Program-made: the position numbers and the translations under genes
Notes under the pieces: model-generated
Database searches by the model: none
Told to the model about the DNA's origin: nothing
Seen by the model: only the letters and a program-made list of their open reading frames with translations
Shown here: one piece after another, positions 52,015 to 60,777 of the stretch
How positions within the stretch are numbered: position 1 is the stretch's first letter
Layout of the letters: each line of letters opens with the position of its first letter
Assembly: GCA_905233955.1 (NCBI GenBank)
Contig: CAJOFQ010000003.1
Span: 1 to 64,000, forward strand
DNA: 64,000 nt
Source: an uncultured Lachnospiraceae bacterium
GTDB lineage: Bacteria > Bacillota > Clostridia > Lachnospirales > Lachnospiraceae
Direction of reading: 5' to 3'

Positions 52015-52956
52015 TCACTTGTCCATAGAAGCCTCATCCGACTGATCATTATTGACAGTGATATGCTGGATAAGCGTAGTATCATCACTGATAGGCAAAA
52101 TGACAGCGCCCTGAGCCTGAAGCGACTCTATCAACGAGGGCAAAGCCGCAACCGTAGCGTCTTTTGAGTCAGCATCATGCAAAAGCACGATTGATGTCTT
52201 GTATTTTATCACATCAGACATGACATTTTCAACAAGTTCATCAGGCGAGTAAGCCTGCGAAGTCGCGTCACCACTGGACACATTCCAGTCGAAATATGTG
52301 ATGCCATGCTCGTTAAGATATGTAATATATTTGGACATCTCAACATTCGAAACCTGATTGCTGGATCCACCGGGAAAACGGTAATACAAACTGTCAACCC
52401 CGGTTATGTCGTATACCAGATTCTGAATCCTGTCCAAATCATTAACAAAAGCATCAAGAGAAGAATAAATATCACTGTATTTATGGGAATAGGAATGCAT
52501 TCCTATGGTATGGCCCTCATCAACTATACGCTGGTAAAGAGGCCTGTACTGCTCGTCTTCCTTGCCCACCACAAAGAAAGTAGCCTTAACTCCGTAGTCA
52601 TCGAGAATATTTAAAATCTCATCAGTATTCTCACTGGGACCATCATCAAAGGTAAGATAGACCTTTAGTGTATCCTCCGGATCCGCAAGATTATCCTCTC
52701 CCGTACCATTAGCAGTAAGATATGCTTCTTCCTCATTATCTGAGGCAAGGTTCTCATTCTCTATGGTAACAGTCTCACGACCGGTGATAATATTAATCTG
52801 CCTCTGCAGAGATACCACCTTAAAAGTAAGAACTGTAGTCATGACCATAGACAACAGCATCCAGCAGCCTATAAAAGCAATGATGGCATTTTTCATTCGC
52901 TGAACACGCCTACGCTTGTTGCGTTTCTGGCGCAGCATAGTCTTTTCCTGTGTCAA
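52015..52956 (-). CDS. Membrane-anchored polysaccharide deacetylase
   Basis: NodB-type carbohydrate esterase family 4, 313 residues. A basic N-terminus and one transmembrane segment (about 23-46; IIAFIGCWMLLSMVMTTVLT) anchor it. Catalytic motifs: TFDDGPSE (D104, D105), HSYSH (H154, H158) and the RFPGGSSN substrate motif; all are present. It would remove acetyl groups from peptidoglycan or other glycans outside the cell. It lies between tsf and the bactofilin, an uncommon place, hinting at a shared envelope job. Confidence 0.88.
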   Translation of the reverse strand: MTQEKTMLRQKRNKRRRVQRMKNAIIAFIGCWMLLSMVMTTVLTFKVVSLQRQINIITGRETVTIENENLASDNEEEAYLTANGTGEDNLADPEDTLKVYLTFDDGPSENTDEILNILDDYGVKATFFVVGKEDEQYRPLYQRIVDEGHTIGMHSYSHKYSDIYSSLDAFVNDLDRIQNLVYDITGVDSLYYRFPGGSSNQVSNVEMSKYITYLNEHGITYFDWNVSSGDATSQAYSPDELVENVMSDVIKYKTSIVLLHDADSKDATVAALPSLIESLQAQGAVILPISDDTTLIQHITVNNDQSDEASMDK

Positions 52957-52981
52957 TATAATCCTCCCGAATTACAGGATA

Positions 52982-53899
52982 TCATCCGGCAATCTGCGCA
53001 GCAACTTCAGCAGCGAAATCTTCTTCCTTTTTCTCAATACCTTCGCCAGTCTCAAAACGAATCATAGTCTCAATGGAAATATCTCCTACGGACTTAAGAT
53101 ATGCCTGAACTGACTGTTTGCCGTCCTCGGCCTTGACATATACCTGATCCATAAGGCAGACTTCCTTCATCTGCTTATTGATCCTGCCCTTGATCATGCC
53201 TTCCTTAACCTTATCAGGCTTCTGGGACTCCTTGGGATCATTTTCAATCTGGGCTCTTAAGATCTCCTCCTCATGAGCGCGGTAGCCCTCGTCTATGTCA
53301 CTCTCAGAAATAAACTTGGGATTCATAGCGGCAACCTGCATGGCAATATTGGAAAGAGCCTCACGAACTCCGTCATTATCATCAGCCTTGGCCTTGAGAA
53401 GTACGGCAATCCTGCCGCCTCCATGAATGTATGATACCAGTATCTCGCCATCGGAAGCCACAACCTTCTCAAAACGGCGGATGGAAAGATTCTCACCGAT
53501 AACAGCTACCTTGTCGGTAAGAGCCTCCTTAACAGTCTTAGTTGAATCCTCGTTCCACTTGTCAGCAAGGAATGAATCAATATCACTGGCTGATGTTGCA
53601 AGAGCCTGCTTGGCTACTGATGATACAAACTGCTTGAAATCATCGTTCTTAGCAACAAAGTCAGTCTCTGAGTTAACCTCTACTACTGCAGCCGTGCTGC
53701 CATCAATTAAGCAATCACAAAGACCCTCAGCAGCAATCCTGTCTGCCTTCTTCTCAGCCTTCATCACGCCTTTTTTACGGAGAAGCTCAATTGCCTCGTC
53801 CATGTTACCGTCAACTTCTGAAAGGGCATTCTTACAATCCATCATGCCCGCACCTGTCTTTTCACGCAATTGTTTTACCATTGCAGCTGTAATAGCCAT
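52982..53899 (-). CDS. tsf: Elongation factor Ts
   Basis: Nucleotide exchange factor for EF-Tu. 305 residues. Starts MAITAAMVKQLREKTGAGMM with the UBA-like helix pair, then the TDFVAKN motif in VNSETDFVAKNDDFKQFVSS; the C-terminal module ends AAEVAAQIAG. Directly after rpsB (43 bases) as in nearly all bacteria. Confidence 0.97.
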   Translation of the reverse strand: MAITAAMVKQLREKTGAGMMDCKNALSEVDGNMDEAIELLRKKGVMKAEKKADRIAAEGLCDCLIDGSTAAVVEVNSETDFVAKNDDFKQFVSSVAKQALATSASDIDSFLADKWNEDSTKTVKEALTDKVAVIGENLSIRRFEKVVASDGEILVSYIHGGGRIAVLLKAKADDNDGVREALSNIAMQVAAMNPKFISESDIDEGYRAHEEEILRAQIENDPKESQKPDKVKEGMIKGRINKQMKEVCLMDQVYVKAEDGKQSVQAYLKSVGDISIETMIRFETGEGIEKKEEDFAAEVAAQIAG

Positions 53900-53942
53900 A
53901 ATACATCTCCTTTATTCTAATGTATGTTATTATCTGTAATCC

Positions 53943-54683
53943 TTAAGCTTCTTCGGTCTCTTCGACAGCGGCAGCCTCAGCCTCCTGCTCAGCCTCGCTC
54001 TCGCCCTGATTAGCCTCTATAACGGCATCAGCCATTCTGGAAACTATAAGCTTAACAGCACGAATTGCATCATCATTACCCGGAATTATATAATCCAGCT
54101 CATCAGGATCACAGTTGGAATCAGCAATTCCAAAAATCGTAAGCCCTAAAATACCTGCCTCCTGAATTGCTATATGCTCCTTCTTGGGATCTACAACAAA
54201 TACAGCGTCAGGAAGTCTGCGCATCTCCTTGATACCACCCAGGTTCCTGGTGAGCTTGTCCTTCTCCTTGGTAAGAGCCAGAACTTCCTTCTTAGGAAGA
54301 ACATCAAATGTGCCGTCCTCGGCCATTTTCTCAATCTTCTTCAAACGCTCTACACGGCTTCTGATAGTCTTGAAATTGGTAAGCATACCGCCCAGCCAGC
54401 GCTCGTTGACATAGTACATACCACAGCGCTCAGCCTCAAGCTGAACTGTCTCCTGAGCCTGCTTCTTGGTGCCCACAAAAAGGATAGTTCCTCCCTGAGA
54501 TACGATGTCAAAAATAGCGTTATAAGCATCATCTACTAATCCTACAGTCTTCTGAAGATCAATAATGTGGATGCCGTTGCGCTCGGTAAAGATGTACGGT
54601 GCCATCTTAGGGTTCCACCTTCTGGTCTGGTGTCCGAAATGTACACCTGCCTCAAGCAGCTCTTTCATTGATATTACACTCAT
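53943..54683 (-). CDS. rpsB: Ribosomal protein S2
   Basis: Small-subunit protein S2. 246 residues from ATG 54683, which has GGAGG seven bases upstream; the open frame back to 54809 lies in the leader. Motifs: [60 protein letters not shown]. The C-terminus has an acidic Glu/Ala tail. First gene of the translation block. Confidence 0.98.
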   Translation of the reverse strand: MSVISMKELLEAGVHFGHQTRRWNPKMAPYIFTERNGIHIIDLQKTVGLVDDAYNAIFDIVSQGGTILFVGTKKQAQETVQLEAERCGMYYVNERWLGGMLTNFKTIRSRVERLKKIEKMAEDGTFDVLPKKEVLALTKEKDKLTRNLGGIKEMRRLPDAVFVVDPKKEHIAIQEAGILGLTIFGIADSNCDPDELDYIIPGNDDAIRAVKLIVSRMADAVIEANQGESEAEQEAEAAAVEETEEA

Positions 54684-54827
54684 TTTAATACCTCCATCTT
54701 GGTTAAACCTCCGCGATCCGTTATCAGGAACTCTTAGAAAAGAGCACCGCCTGATCAACATACGAATACGCGTGTGAATTAAAAAACGCCGTTTGCCATC
54801 ATAGCACAAGCGTTATCTGCCTGTCAA
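54684..54827 (-). promoter_or_regulatory. rpsB promoter and 5' leader
   Basis: Reverse strand TTGACA (54827-54822) and TATGAT (54803-54798), spacer 18: a near-consensus promoter whose -35 lies in the end of the MltG-like gene. Transcription would start near 54791, leaving a leader of about 108 bases. The leader contains a possible stem (ATCAGGCGGTGCTC with GAGTTCCTGAT) and the GGAGG site. Autoregulation by S2 through this leader, known in other bacteria, is possible but not shown. Confidence 0.75.
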
Positions 54828-55517
54828 TATGTTTGCGATTTCCTGATAGGTACTTCCCTGTTTTATGGAAAAAGTGCCATTTTGAACATAATTATCGTAA
54901 TTATGCTGTTCCAGATAGCGGTCAAACTCACCGGCATCGTCCACCAGCCCCGCTTTATAGAGGTTAGCGCTGACTGTAGAGGAATTCTCGCCGGAAGCCA
55001 CTGAAAAGGTCACATCAGATCCTAATGCTGCACCGGAGCTTGAAGTGCTTTGGGAATCCGATGCCTGAGACGCGGAAATGTCCTGGGCAGCCTGATTCGC
55101 AGCAGCCTTGGCAGCCTCTTTGGCTTGTTTTGCCGCCTCCTGCTCTTTGGCAGCCTCTTCCTTTTTCTGATTGGCAGCTTTCTGTTCTTCGGCGGCCTTG
55201 GCCTGCTCCTCATTGGCCTCGGCTTTTTCCTCCTCGGCCTTTGCCTTGGCCTTATCATTCTCATCTTCTGACGCCTTGGCTTTATCTGCCTTATTGCTGA
55301 CAGCTTCCTCTGTTGCCTTAACCTCATCCTCAACAGACAATCCTTCGGAATTCTGATCGGATTCAACCGAAGCTTCTACCATACCAAGCTTTTTTGCCTC
55401 ATTTATGATCTGAGCGTCTGACATTCCTGAATTAGTAAAAAGAGCTGCTATTGTAAAAAGCAGCGCCGTTACGAAAATGCCAAGTCCCATACCTCTTAAA
55501 AAATATTTGCGTTTCAT
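54813..55517 (-). CDS. MltG-like protein lacking the lytic transglycosylase domain
   Basis: 234 residues: short cytoplasmic N-terminus, one membrane segment (about 10-30; GLGIFVTALLFTIAALFTNS), a long Ala/Lys/Glu/Gln helix (60-160) predicted as coiled coil or rod, and a C-terminal LysM-like subdomain (NLYKAGLVDDAGEFDRYLEQ, then GTFSIKQGSTYQEIANILTG) resembling the N-terminal subdomain of MltG/YceG. The catalytic YceG domain is missing. It overlaps the DUF6115 gene by one base and ends the motility run. Peptidoglycan-binding adaptor is a guess. Confidence 0.7.
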   Translation of the reverse strand: MKRKYFLRGMGLGIFVTALLFTIAALFTNSGMSDAQIINEAKKLGMVEASVESDQNSEGLSVEDEVKATEEAVSNKADKAKASEDENDKAKAKAEEEKAEANEEQAKAAEEQKAANQKKEEAAKEQEAAKQAKEAAKAAANQAAQDISASQASDSQSTSSSGAALGSDVTFSVASGENSSTVSANLYKAGLVDDAGEFDRYLEQHNYDNYVQNGTFSIKQGSTYQEIANILTGR

Positions 55518-56260
55518 TATTCATCCTCGTCAAATAAGCCTAACACCAGCTTGATCTCGCCCAATCCCTTGCCAAGATTCCTGGCTATATCCACATCTGA
55601 ATAACCCTCTCTGTGCATGGAAAGTATTCTGTCATTAATACTGTTAGAATCCACCAGATCATTATCATCTGAAGGATTCTTGGATAACTCCTCTTCAAAC
55701 GCTTCGATAAGAGAAAGCTCCTGGGTGGAATCAGTGTCCTTCAATTCCAACAGTTCTGCCTCCAATGGAGCGCTTACATGTATTTTCTGCTCACTTTCAA
55801 GGCGCTCTATAGCATCTTCAACACTTAGCTGCATGTTCCTAAGCTGTGACTCAAGCACCTGAGCCTGCTTCGACAGCTGGGTGACCTTTTCCTGCTTGTC
55901 GTTGAGCATGTTGTATAAAAACATAATCTCATCATGAGACTTTTTAACCGCGTCAAAGGCCGTATCAAGAGATGTACGAACGGTGTCAGCATGCTCAGTA
56001 ATAGAAAAAATTTCATCCGTTGTCCTGCGGTTAGCTTCTTTGTCGAATTTATTAAGACTGTCATTGAACCGGCTCTCAATAGCGGCGTCAATCCGCCCTG
56101 AAGCCTGTGACAACTGCTTGTCCAGCAGCACATGTATCTCCTTTTCGCTCATCTTCTCAAGTTCTTCCAAATCAGAAGAAGACAGCTTTTCCATGAAGAA
56201 AAAGCTGCCGGCAAAAAACACTACTCCAATAATCAATAAAGCAATTTCCAACCCGGTCAT
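55517..56260 (-). CDS. DUF6115-type membrane coiled-coil protein
   Basis: 247 residues, one N-terminal membrane segment (3-22; GLEIALLIIGVVFFAGSFFF), then a mostly helical body (LSSSDLEELEKMSEKEIHVL; a heptad-rich stretch at 100-160) and a C-terminal helix-turn-helix-like RDNGSD-type segment (ILSMHREGYSDVDIARNLGK, about 212-231). Such proteins follow flagellar genes in Lachnospiraceae and are uncharacterised. The ending resembles a small DNA- or protein-binding helix pair. Confidence 0.65.
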   Translation of the reverse strand: MTGLEIALLIIGVVFFAGSFFFMEKLSSSDLEELEKMSEKEIHVLLDKQLSQASGRIDAAIESRFNDSLNKFDKEANRRTTDEIFSITEHADTVRTSLDTAFDAVKKSHDEIMFLYNMLNDKQEKVTQLSKQAQVLESQLRNMQLSVEDAIERLESEQKIHVSAPLEAELLELKDTDSTQELSLIEAFEEELSKNPSDDNDLVDSNSINDRILSMHREGYSDVDIARNLGKGLGEIKLVLGLFDEDE

Positions 56261-56276
56261 TTTAAACCTAAATCTC

Positions 56277-56603
56277 CTATATCTTCATATCAAAGGACTG
56301 ATGTCCGCTCTTAATGGAAACGGTTCCATCAGGTACCTTTTCGGCTTTCTTTTTTCGTTTTCTGGATCTGTTGCCCTGATAGCCGTTACCGCTGCCTTCA
56401 TCAGGATTTAAGTCACTTTCGGCGGTATCACCCTGTTCGTGAACCTGTGATATCGATACCTCAACCTCCTGCTGGGCAATCTGTGCCGCCACTTCCTGCT
56501 GAACTATCGGACGATGCTCCTCATTGGCGCGAGTAATGCTAAGCTCCTGAGTGTTCTGCATCATTCCGTTAAAATCAATTGGCCGTAATGACACGATCCT
56601 CAC
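56277..56603 (-). CDS. Small basic-tailed protein, unknown
   Basis: 108 residues. N-terminus MRIVSLRPIDFNGMMQNTQE is conserved-looking, the middle is Gln/Glu-rich and the C-terminal third is highly basic (SRKRKKKAEK). No signal peptide or membrane segment; no known domain recognised. It lies 11 bases after the fapA start-side gene's end and 17 before the DUF6115 gene, so it belongs to the motility transcript and may help assembly or export. Confidence 0.55.
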   Translation of the reverse strand: MRIVSLRPIDFNGMMQNTQELSITRANEEHRPIVQQEVAAQIAQQEVEVSISQVHEQGDTAESDLNPDEGSGNGYQGNRSRKRKKKAEKVPDGTVSIKSGHQSFDMKI

Positions 56604-56613
56604 CCCTTTGCAA

Positions 56614-58212
56614 TCAAAGTGTCTGAACCTTAATGTTACCGCCTGACCTGGTAAACTGACAGTAAGAACGCTTGTCCTTTATAGTAAGAGAAGCATCAGA
56701 AATAACTATGGTAACTCCCGGGAAAATATCCCTTCTGACAACAACCTTGGCATGCTGTGAATTTAATAATTCCTGATGCAGATCATTAAATATCTCACGG
56801 CTGTTCTGAAGCATCTGCTTGGCCTGATCCAGCTCTTCCAAAATCTTGTCCAGATATACAGAATTCTTCTCGTCCAACTGACGCCCCTCGTCAATATAAT
56901 TCTGATAAGTCTCAACTATGGGCGTAAGCTTTTTTATCTTTTTATTCTTGGCTGCTATATCACGCTGGAGCATGGTATACTGTTCTTTTTTCTCTGGGGC
57001 CATACCAACCTCGATACGGGTAGGTGCTCCCATTGAAGAGCCCATGGTGTGGCTTTCTACCTTGCCTCCGGCGCGGATAACTCCGCCTGCTATAAATCCC
57101 TTTTTATCGTTAACTATGACATCCTTGGAAGCATTGACCTCGCTGTATATTACAGAGCCTGCCTCAACATAGCCTCCTGAAAAAATAGTGGCATTCTCAA
57201 TGAACTGGGTGATAACATTACCCTCTGCGTCAATTATGCCCTTTTGCATACCATGTATGCCGCGTCTGACTATTACCTGGCCTCCTGACTGGATCAGGGC
57301 ATCCTCAACAACTCCGTCAATAACTATATCACCCCTGGCGATAACGGAAAAACCTCCCCGTACATTGCCCTTGATATGGACATTCCCGGCAAACTCTATA
57401 TTACCGGTGGAGTTGTCTACATCATTTTTAACTTCATAGACATCAGATACATATACCTGATCGCCTACAAGCCTTACATGACCCCGTACCTCAGAATACA
57501 GCTCCGTCTTGTCTTCTGAAACCCTGATATTCTTGCCATAATGCAGCCGCTTTGTCTGGGGAGGCCTGGTCATGATCTCATGACCCATGATATCCTTCCC
57601 GGGCTTGCCGGAAACCTCAGGAATCAATCTGGCAAGAAGATCTCCCTCATCGACATTATTAATGGTATTTAAGTCTCTGTAATCTACAGATCCGTCATCG
57701 TTGTATTTGGGCCTTAGATTAGGATTGGTATTGAAAAAATACTCTATCTTGGCATCCTTGCCTAATACAGGGGGATCACCCTTTGCAAAAACATAGTCAG
57801 TGGCATATTTGCGATCCTTTAAAAACTCCATTATCGCATCCTGATCTATGCCATATATTATCTTTTTACTCTCAATCTCGGCTAGTATATCCCTGGTAGT
57901 AAGAAGCTTTCCTCCCATAGAAGGCGGCAAAAAACGGCATGTAAGCTTCATCCGGTCTAGTGATACCTTGGTATACATGGACTCAGTAAACTCCATACCG
58001 TCACAAAGTCCCAAGCTCATGGCACCACCATCATCACTGGCAAGACGATTTCGAAAATCCTTTTTGTCAAAATCGGTAAGCCCGTGCTGCTTGAGATAAT
58101 CTTCCATTTCAGCGAAGCTAATGGTCTTTCCGCCATCCTTAGGCGGGATAAAATGACAGATAGCCATCTTACCTCTGATCTCTACCTGAATATAGCCATT
58201 CTGCATATCCAA
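56614..58212 (-). CDS. fapA: FapA/DUF342 family protein
   Basis: 532 residues of the FapA family (flagellar assembly protein A, DUF342), which in Vibrio affects flagellar localisation; in other bacteria the role is less clear. The N-terminal half includes NIEYFFNTNPNLRPKYNDDG and TMVNPGGKPGKDIMGHEI-type text; the second half is a right-handed beta-helix of Gly/Val turns (GNVHIKGNVRGGFSVIARGD). A C-terminal helical hairpin follows (LDKILEELDQAKQMLQNSRE). Located directly after the sigma28 gene, which supports a motility link. Start ATG at 58212. Confidence 0.82.
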   Translation of the reverse strand: MDMQNGYIQVEIRGKMAICHFIPPKDGGKTISFAEMEDYLKQHGLTDFDKKDFRNRLASDDGGAMSLGLCDGMEFTESMYTKVSLDRMKLTCRFLPPSMGGKLLTTRDILAEIESKKIIYGIDQDAIMEFLKDRKYATDYVFAKGDPPVLGKDAKIEYFFNTNPNLRPKYNDDGSVDYRDLNTINNVDEGDLLARLIPEVSGKPGKDIMGHEIMTRPPQTKRLHYGKNIRVSEDKTELYSEVRGHVRLVGDQVYVSDVYEVKNDVDNSTGNIEFAGNVHIKGNVRGGFSVIARGDIVIDGVVEDALIQSGGQVIVRRGIHGMQKGIIDAEGNVITQFIENATIFSGGYVEAGSVIYSEVNASKDVIVNDKKGFIAGGVIRAGGKVESHTMGSSMGAPTRIEVGMAPEKKEQYTMLQRDIAAKNKKIKKLTPIVETYQNYIDEGRQLDEKNSVYLDKILEELDQAKQMLQNSREIFNDLHQELLNSQHAKVVVRRDIFPGVTIVISDASLTIKDKRSYCQFTRSGGNIKVQTL

Positions 58213-58234
58213 AAAACCCTTTCAAAAATCCTGA

Positions 58235-59005
58235 TCACGCAGTCAAAACTCCCATATACGCGCCCATCTTTTTCTTCATCTTTGCTAACGCTTTTGTATG
58301 GAGCTGACTGACTCGGGACTCCGAGACCGTAAGCACCTTACTGATCTCCTTCAAGGTCATATCTTCATAGTAATACATCAGGATAACCTTTTTTTCTTTT
58401 TCTGTTAGTAAACTAAGAGCCTCGCCCAGTACCTTCTTCAACTCTTCCTTGGCTATATTCTCTTCAGGCTGGTCAAAATGGCTGTTGCGCCTCGAATCCA
58501 TCACCGGCTCATTGCCCTGTTCCATGAATTCATTCAGAGACACAACATTCGTCACCTTAAGCTGGCTCTGCCATCCCAGATACGCATCCTCTGTAAGTCC
58601 AAGCTCACTGGCTATCTCCTTGTCGGAAGCAGTCTTGCCTGTTCTGCCTTCTATTACCTTGACAGCGTCATCTATCTTGCGCTGCTTCTGACGAACTGTC
58701 CTGGGTATCCAGTCCATCTTGCGAATCTGGTCAAGTATGGCTCCTCTTATTCTTACACTCGCATATGTCTCAAATTTGACATCCTTGGTCAGGTCAAATT
58801 TGTCAATGGCATCAATAAGTCCAAACACGCCAAAACTCACCAAATCGTCATATTCTATATTATTGCCAAGATACATTGACAACTTTCCGGCAACAACTTT
58901 GACGAGAGGTGCATATTCTATAATAAGCTGCTCCCTGACTGCAGGGGTACGCTCCTTTTTATAGCTGTCCCATAGCGTTTGTTTATCTGATGTCTGATTA
59001 TTCAT
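58235..59005 (-). CDS. fliA: Sigma-28 (FliA/WhiG) flagellar sigma factor
   Basis: Sigma factor for late flagellar and chemotaxis genes. 256 residues with regions 2 (YDDLVSFGVFGLIDAIDKFD, FETYASVRIRGAILDQIRKM), 3 (PRTVRQKQRKIDDAVKVIEG) and 4 (LTEKEKKVILMYYYEDMTLK, SESRVSQLHTKALAKMKK). No FlgM anti-sigma gene is seen in the window. It is encoded between the acidic membrane protein gene and fapA. Confidence 0.95.
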   Translation of the reverse strand: MNNQTSDKQTLWDSYKKERTPAVREQLIIEYAPLVKVVAGKLSMYLGNNIEYDDLVSFGVFGLIDAIDKFDLTKDVKFETYASVRIRGAILDQIRKMDWIPRTVRQKQRKIDDAVKVIEGRTGKTASDKEIASELGLTEDAYLGWQSQLKVTNVVSLNEFMEQGNEPVMDSRRNSHFDQPEENIAKEELKKVLGEALSLLTEKEKKVILMYYYEDMTLKEISKVLTVSESRVSQLHTKALAKMKKKMGAYMGVLTA

Positions 59006-59036
59006 GCTCTATCCGGCGCTCCTACGACTCCCTGTA

Positions 59037-59594
59037 TTATGTAAGCGCATCCTGATCTGTATCTATTGGTGTATCAACTTGTTCTTCGTTACCTTCCGAT
59101 GCGTCACCCGGACTATCGGTATACTCTTCTGAAGCTTCAGGCTCCAAAGCAGCATCTTCCTGCAATGGTTCAGAAGTACCGTCTGCTTCGGCTCCAGGTA
59201 AATTATCAGATGTAGAATCTCCTACATCAGAACCCCAGTCATCCTGCGGATCGTCAGATTCATCTGTCAAATCAAAAGGCCCTTCGGAATCCATCTCATC
59301 TGAAGACTGCTGCACATCATCCGTATCCTGGTCCAGACCCGTAGTTCCATCTACCGCATCAGAAGATTCCTGCGCATCCCCATCCCCACTACTATCCGGT
59401 TCCTCCTTGGGGGGAGGCGGAAACGCATTGTACATGAGAATGCCAACTACAATACCTATCAAATAAAAGAAAAGAACTGTCAGCAGCAGTCGCACCAAAA
59501 AGGTAGAAAACTCAACTCCCTGCAAAAAAGAAATCGCACAGGAAACTCCTGCCGCCAACAGTGTGATTATTATCGGTATTGGCTTAGTGTTCAT
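59037..59594 (-). CDS. Membrane protein with acidic disordered tail, unknown
   Basis: 185 residues: two membrane segments (about 6-24 and 31-52; IIITLLAAGVSCAISFL, and LLLTVLFFYLIGIVVGILMY) followed by a Pro run and an extended Asp/Glu/Ser tail of about 120 residues with no structure expected. Start overlaps cheD by four bases, so it is translated with it. No match recognised; position between cheD and fliA recurs in my memory of Lachnospiraceae motility operons. Confidence 0.65.
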   Translation of the reverse strand: MNTKPIPIIITLLAAGVSCAISFLQGVEFSTFLVRLLLTVLFFYLIGIVVGILMYNAFPPPPKEEPDSSGDGDAQESSDAVDGTTGLDQDTDDVQQSSDEMDSEGPFDLTDESDDPQDDWGSDVGDSTSDNLPGAEADGTSEPLQEDAALEPEASEEYTDSPGDASEGNEEQVDTPIDTDQDALT

Positions 59595-60070
59595 ATCGTC
59601 TTAGGTGTTTTCCCTACGGCCTTAATTACATAATCCCCGTTATTACTGTAAATCTCTACAGTTCGTCCATAATTAAGACCTGTATCCTCTGCCAGAAGCC
59701 GGATCCCCAGCTGCTTGAGCTTTGCCTTGCTGGCAAGGGCATTACGAGCGCCAACATTCATACCGCTGTCCTTCAATGCGAACATCTGGGCGCCCCCCGC
59801 TATCTTAGCTACTATCTTTCCTCTCTTTGCTCCAGCTTTGATCATGTCATCATATAGCTTCTGAATCCCTGTATCAGCAAACTTTTCTACTGTTTTGTTG
59901 TTACGAATCTGACTGCTGTCCGGAAGCATAATGTGAGCTAAACCAGTCACCTTGGTCGTGGGATCATACAAAGCAATACCTATACAAGAGCCAAGACCTA
60001 AAGTAGTCAAATTATCCGGTGGTTTGCATACCGCAAGATCAGCCATCCCCACCTTGATCATTCTCCCCAT
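59591..60070 (-). CDS. cheD: Chemoreceptor glutamine deamidase CheD
   Basis: Deamidates glutamines on methyl-accepting chemotaxis proteins and partners CheC. 159 residues. Cysteine C29 in LGLGSCIGIAL is the nucleophile and H46 in GLAHIMLPDS the partner; DAGIQKLYDDM-type text and GGAQMF follow. Adjacent to cheC with 21 bases between, matching the known CheC-CheD pairing. Confidence 0.95.
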   Translation of the reverse strand: MGRMIKVGMADLAVCKPPDNLTTLGLGSCIGIALYDPTTKVTGLAHIMLPDSSQIRNNKTVEKFADTGIQKLYDDMIKAGAKRGKIVAKIAGGAQMFALKDSGMNVGARNALASKAKLKQLGIRLLAEDTGLNYGRTVEIYSNNGDYVIKAVGKTPKTI

Positions 60071-60091
60071 AGTAACTCCTTACTACAAAAT

Positions 60092-60736
60092 CTACACCGG
60101 CATCCCCAGAGCTGCCAATATCTTCTCGTAGGAATCATTCTCCGGCATTAATATGTAAAAACCGTTGATCGGCAGGTCTACACCACCGATATCTGTCTTG
60201 ATAAGCAGCGCCTTATCAGATACCATTCCGAACTGAATCGCCGGAACGGATAAAATGGAAGCCGCCATATCCACAGAAAGATAAGGAACACTCGGTGTTA
60301 AAGTGAGGTTAGTCATCTGTGAAAGTGCGTTAAGGTATGATCCGGCAATGATATTACCTATCTCCTGAATTGCCGAAAGCTCCATCTCGCTGAAATCAGC
60401 ACTGTGAAGATCAGCATCAGTCATATTCTCAACATCCATCATCATCATGCGGCCAACCAGTCTATGGGCAGAAGGAAGATCCATAAGGAACATCATGCTG
60501 CCGTCAATATCTGTCTCAACAGCCAGCATAATTCCGACGATAATATCCTCCTCTGAGCCCAGGAGGCTTCCGATCTTTTCAACCTCCAGAAGCTCCACAT
60601 GCGGAACACTCATGTCCACCTTAAGACCAAGCATATTGGCGACAGCCGATGTGGCGTTGCCGGCGCCGATATTACCCACCTCACTTAAGACATCTAAGTA
60701 TTTTTCTGTTATTTCATCCAAACTCATATTAGCCAT
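60092..60736 (-). CDS. cheC: CheY-P phosphatase CheC
   Basis: Dephosphorylates CheY-P; bound by CheD. 214 residues with two CheC-type active-site helices, EVGNIGAGN (E19, N22) and EIGNIIAGSYLN (E125, N128), which identifies CheC rather than the single-site FliY or CheX. Located between cheW and cheD. Confidence 0.93.
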   Translation of the reverse strand: MANMSLDEITEKYLDVLSEVGNIGAGNATSAVANMLGLKVDMSVPHVELLEVEKIGSLLGSEEDIIVGIMLAVETDIDGSMMFLMDLPSAHRLVGRMMMMDVENMTDADLHSADFSEMELSAIQEIGNIIAGSYLNALSQMTNLTLTPSVPYLSVDMAASILSVPAIQFGMVSDKALLIKTDIGGVDLPINGFYILMPENDSYEKILAALGMPV

Positions 60737-60777
60737 AGTTTTCTCCTGTCTGCTATCGGGATGAGTAGTGTGACCTG

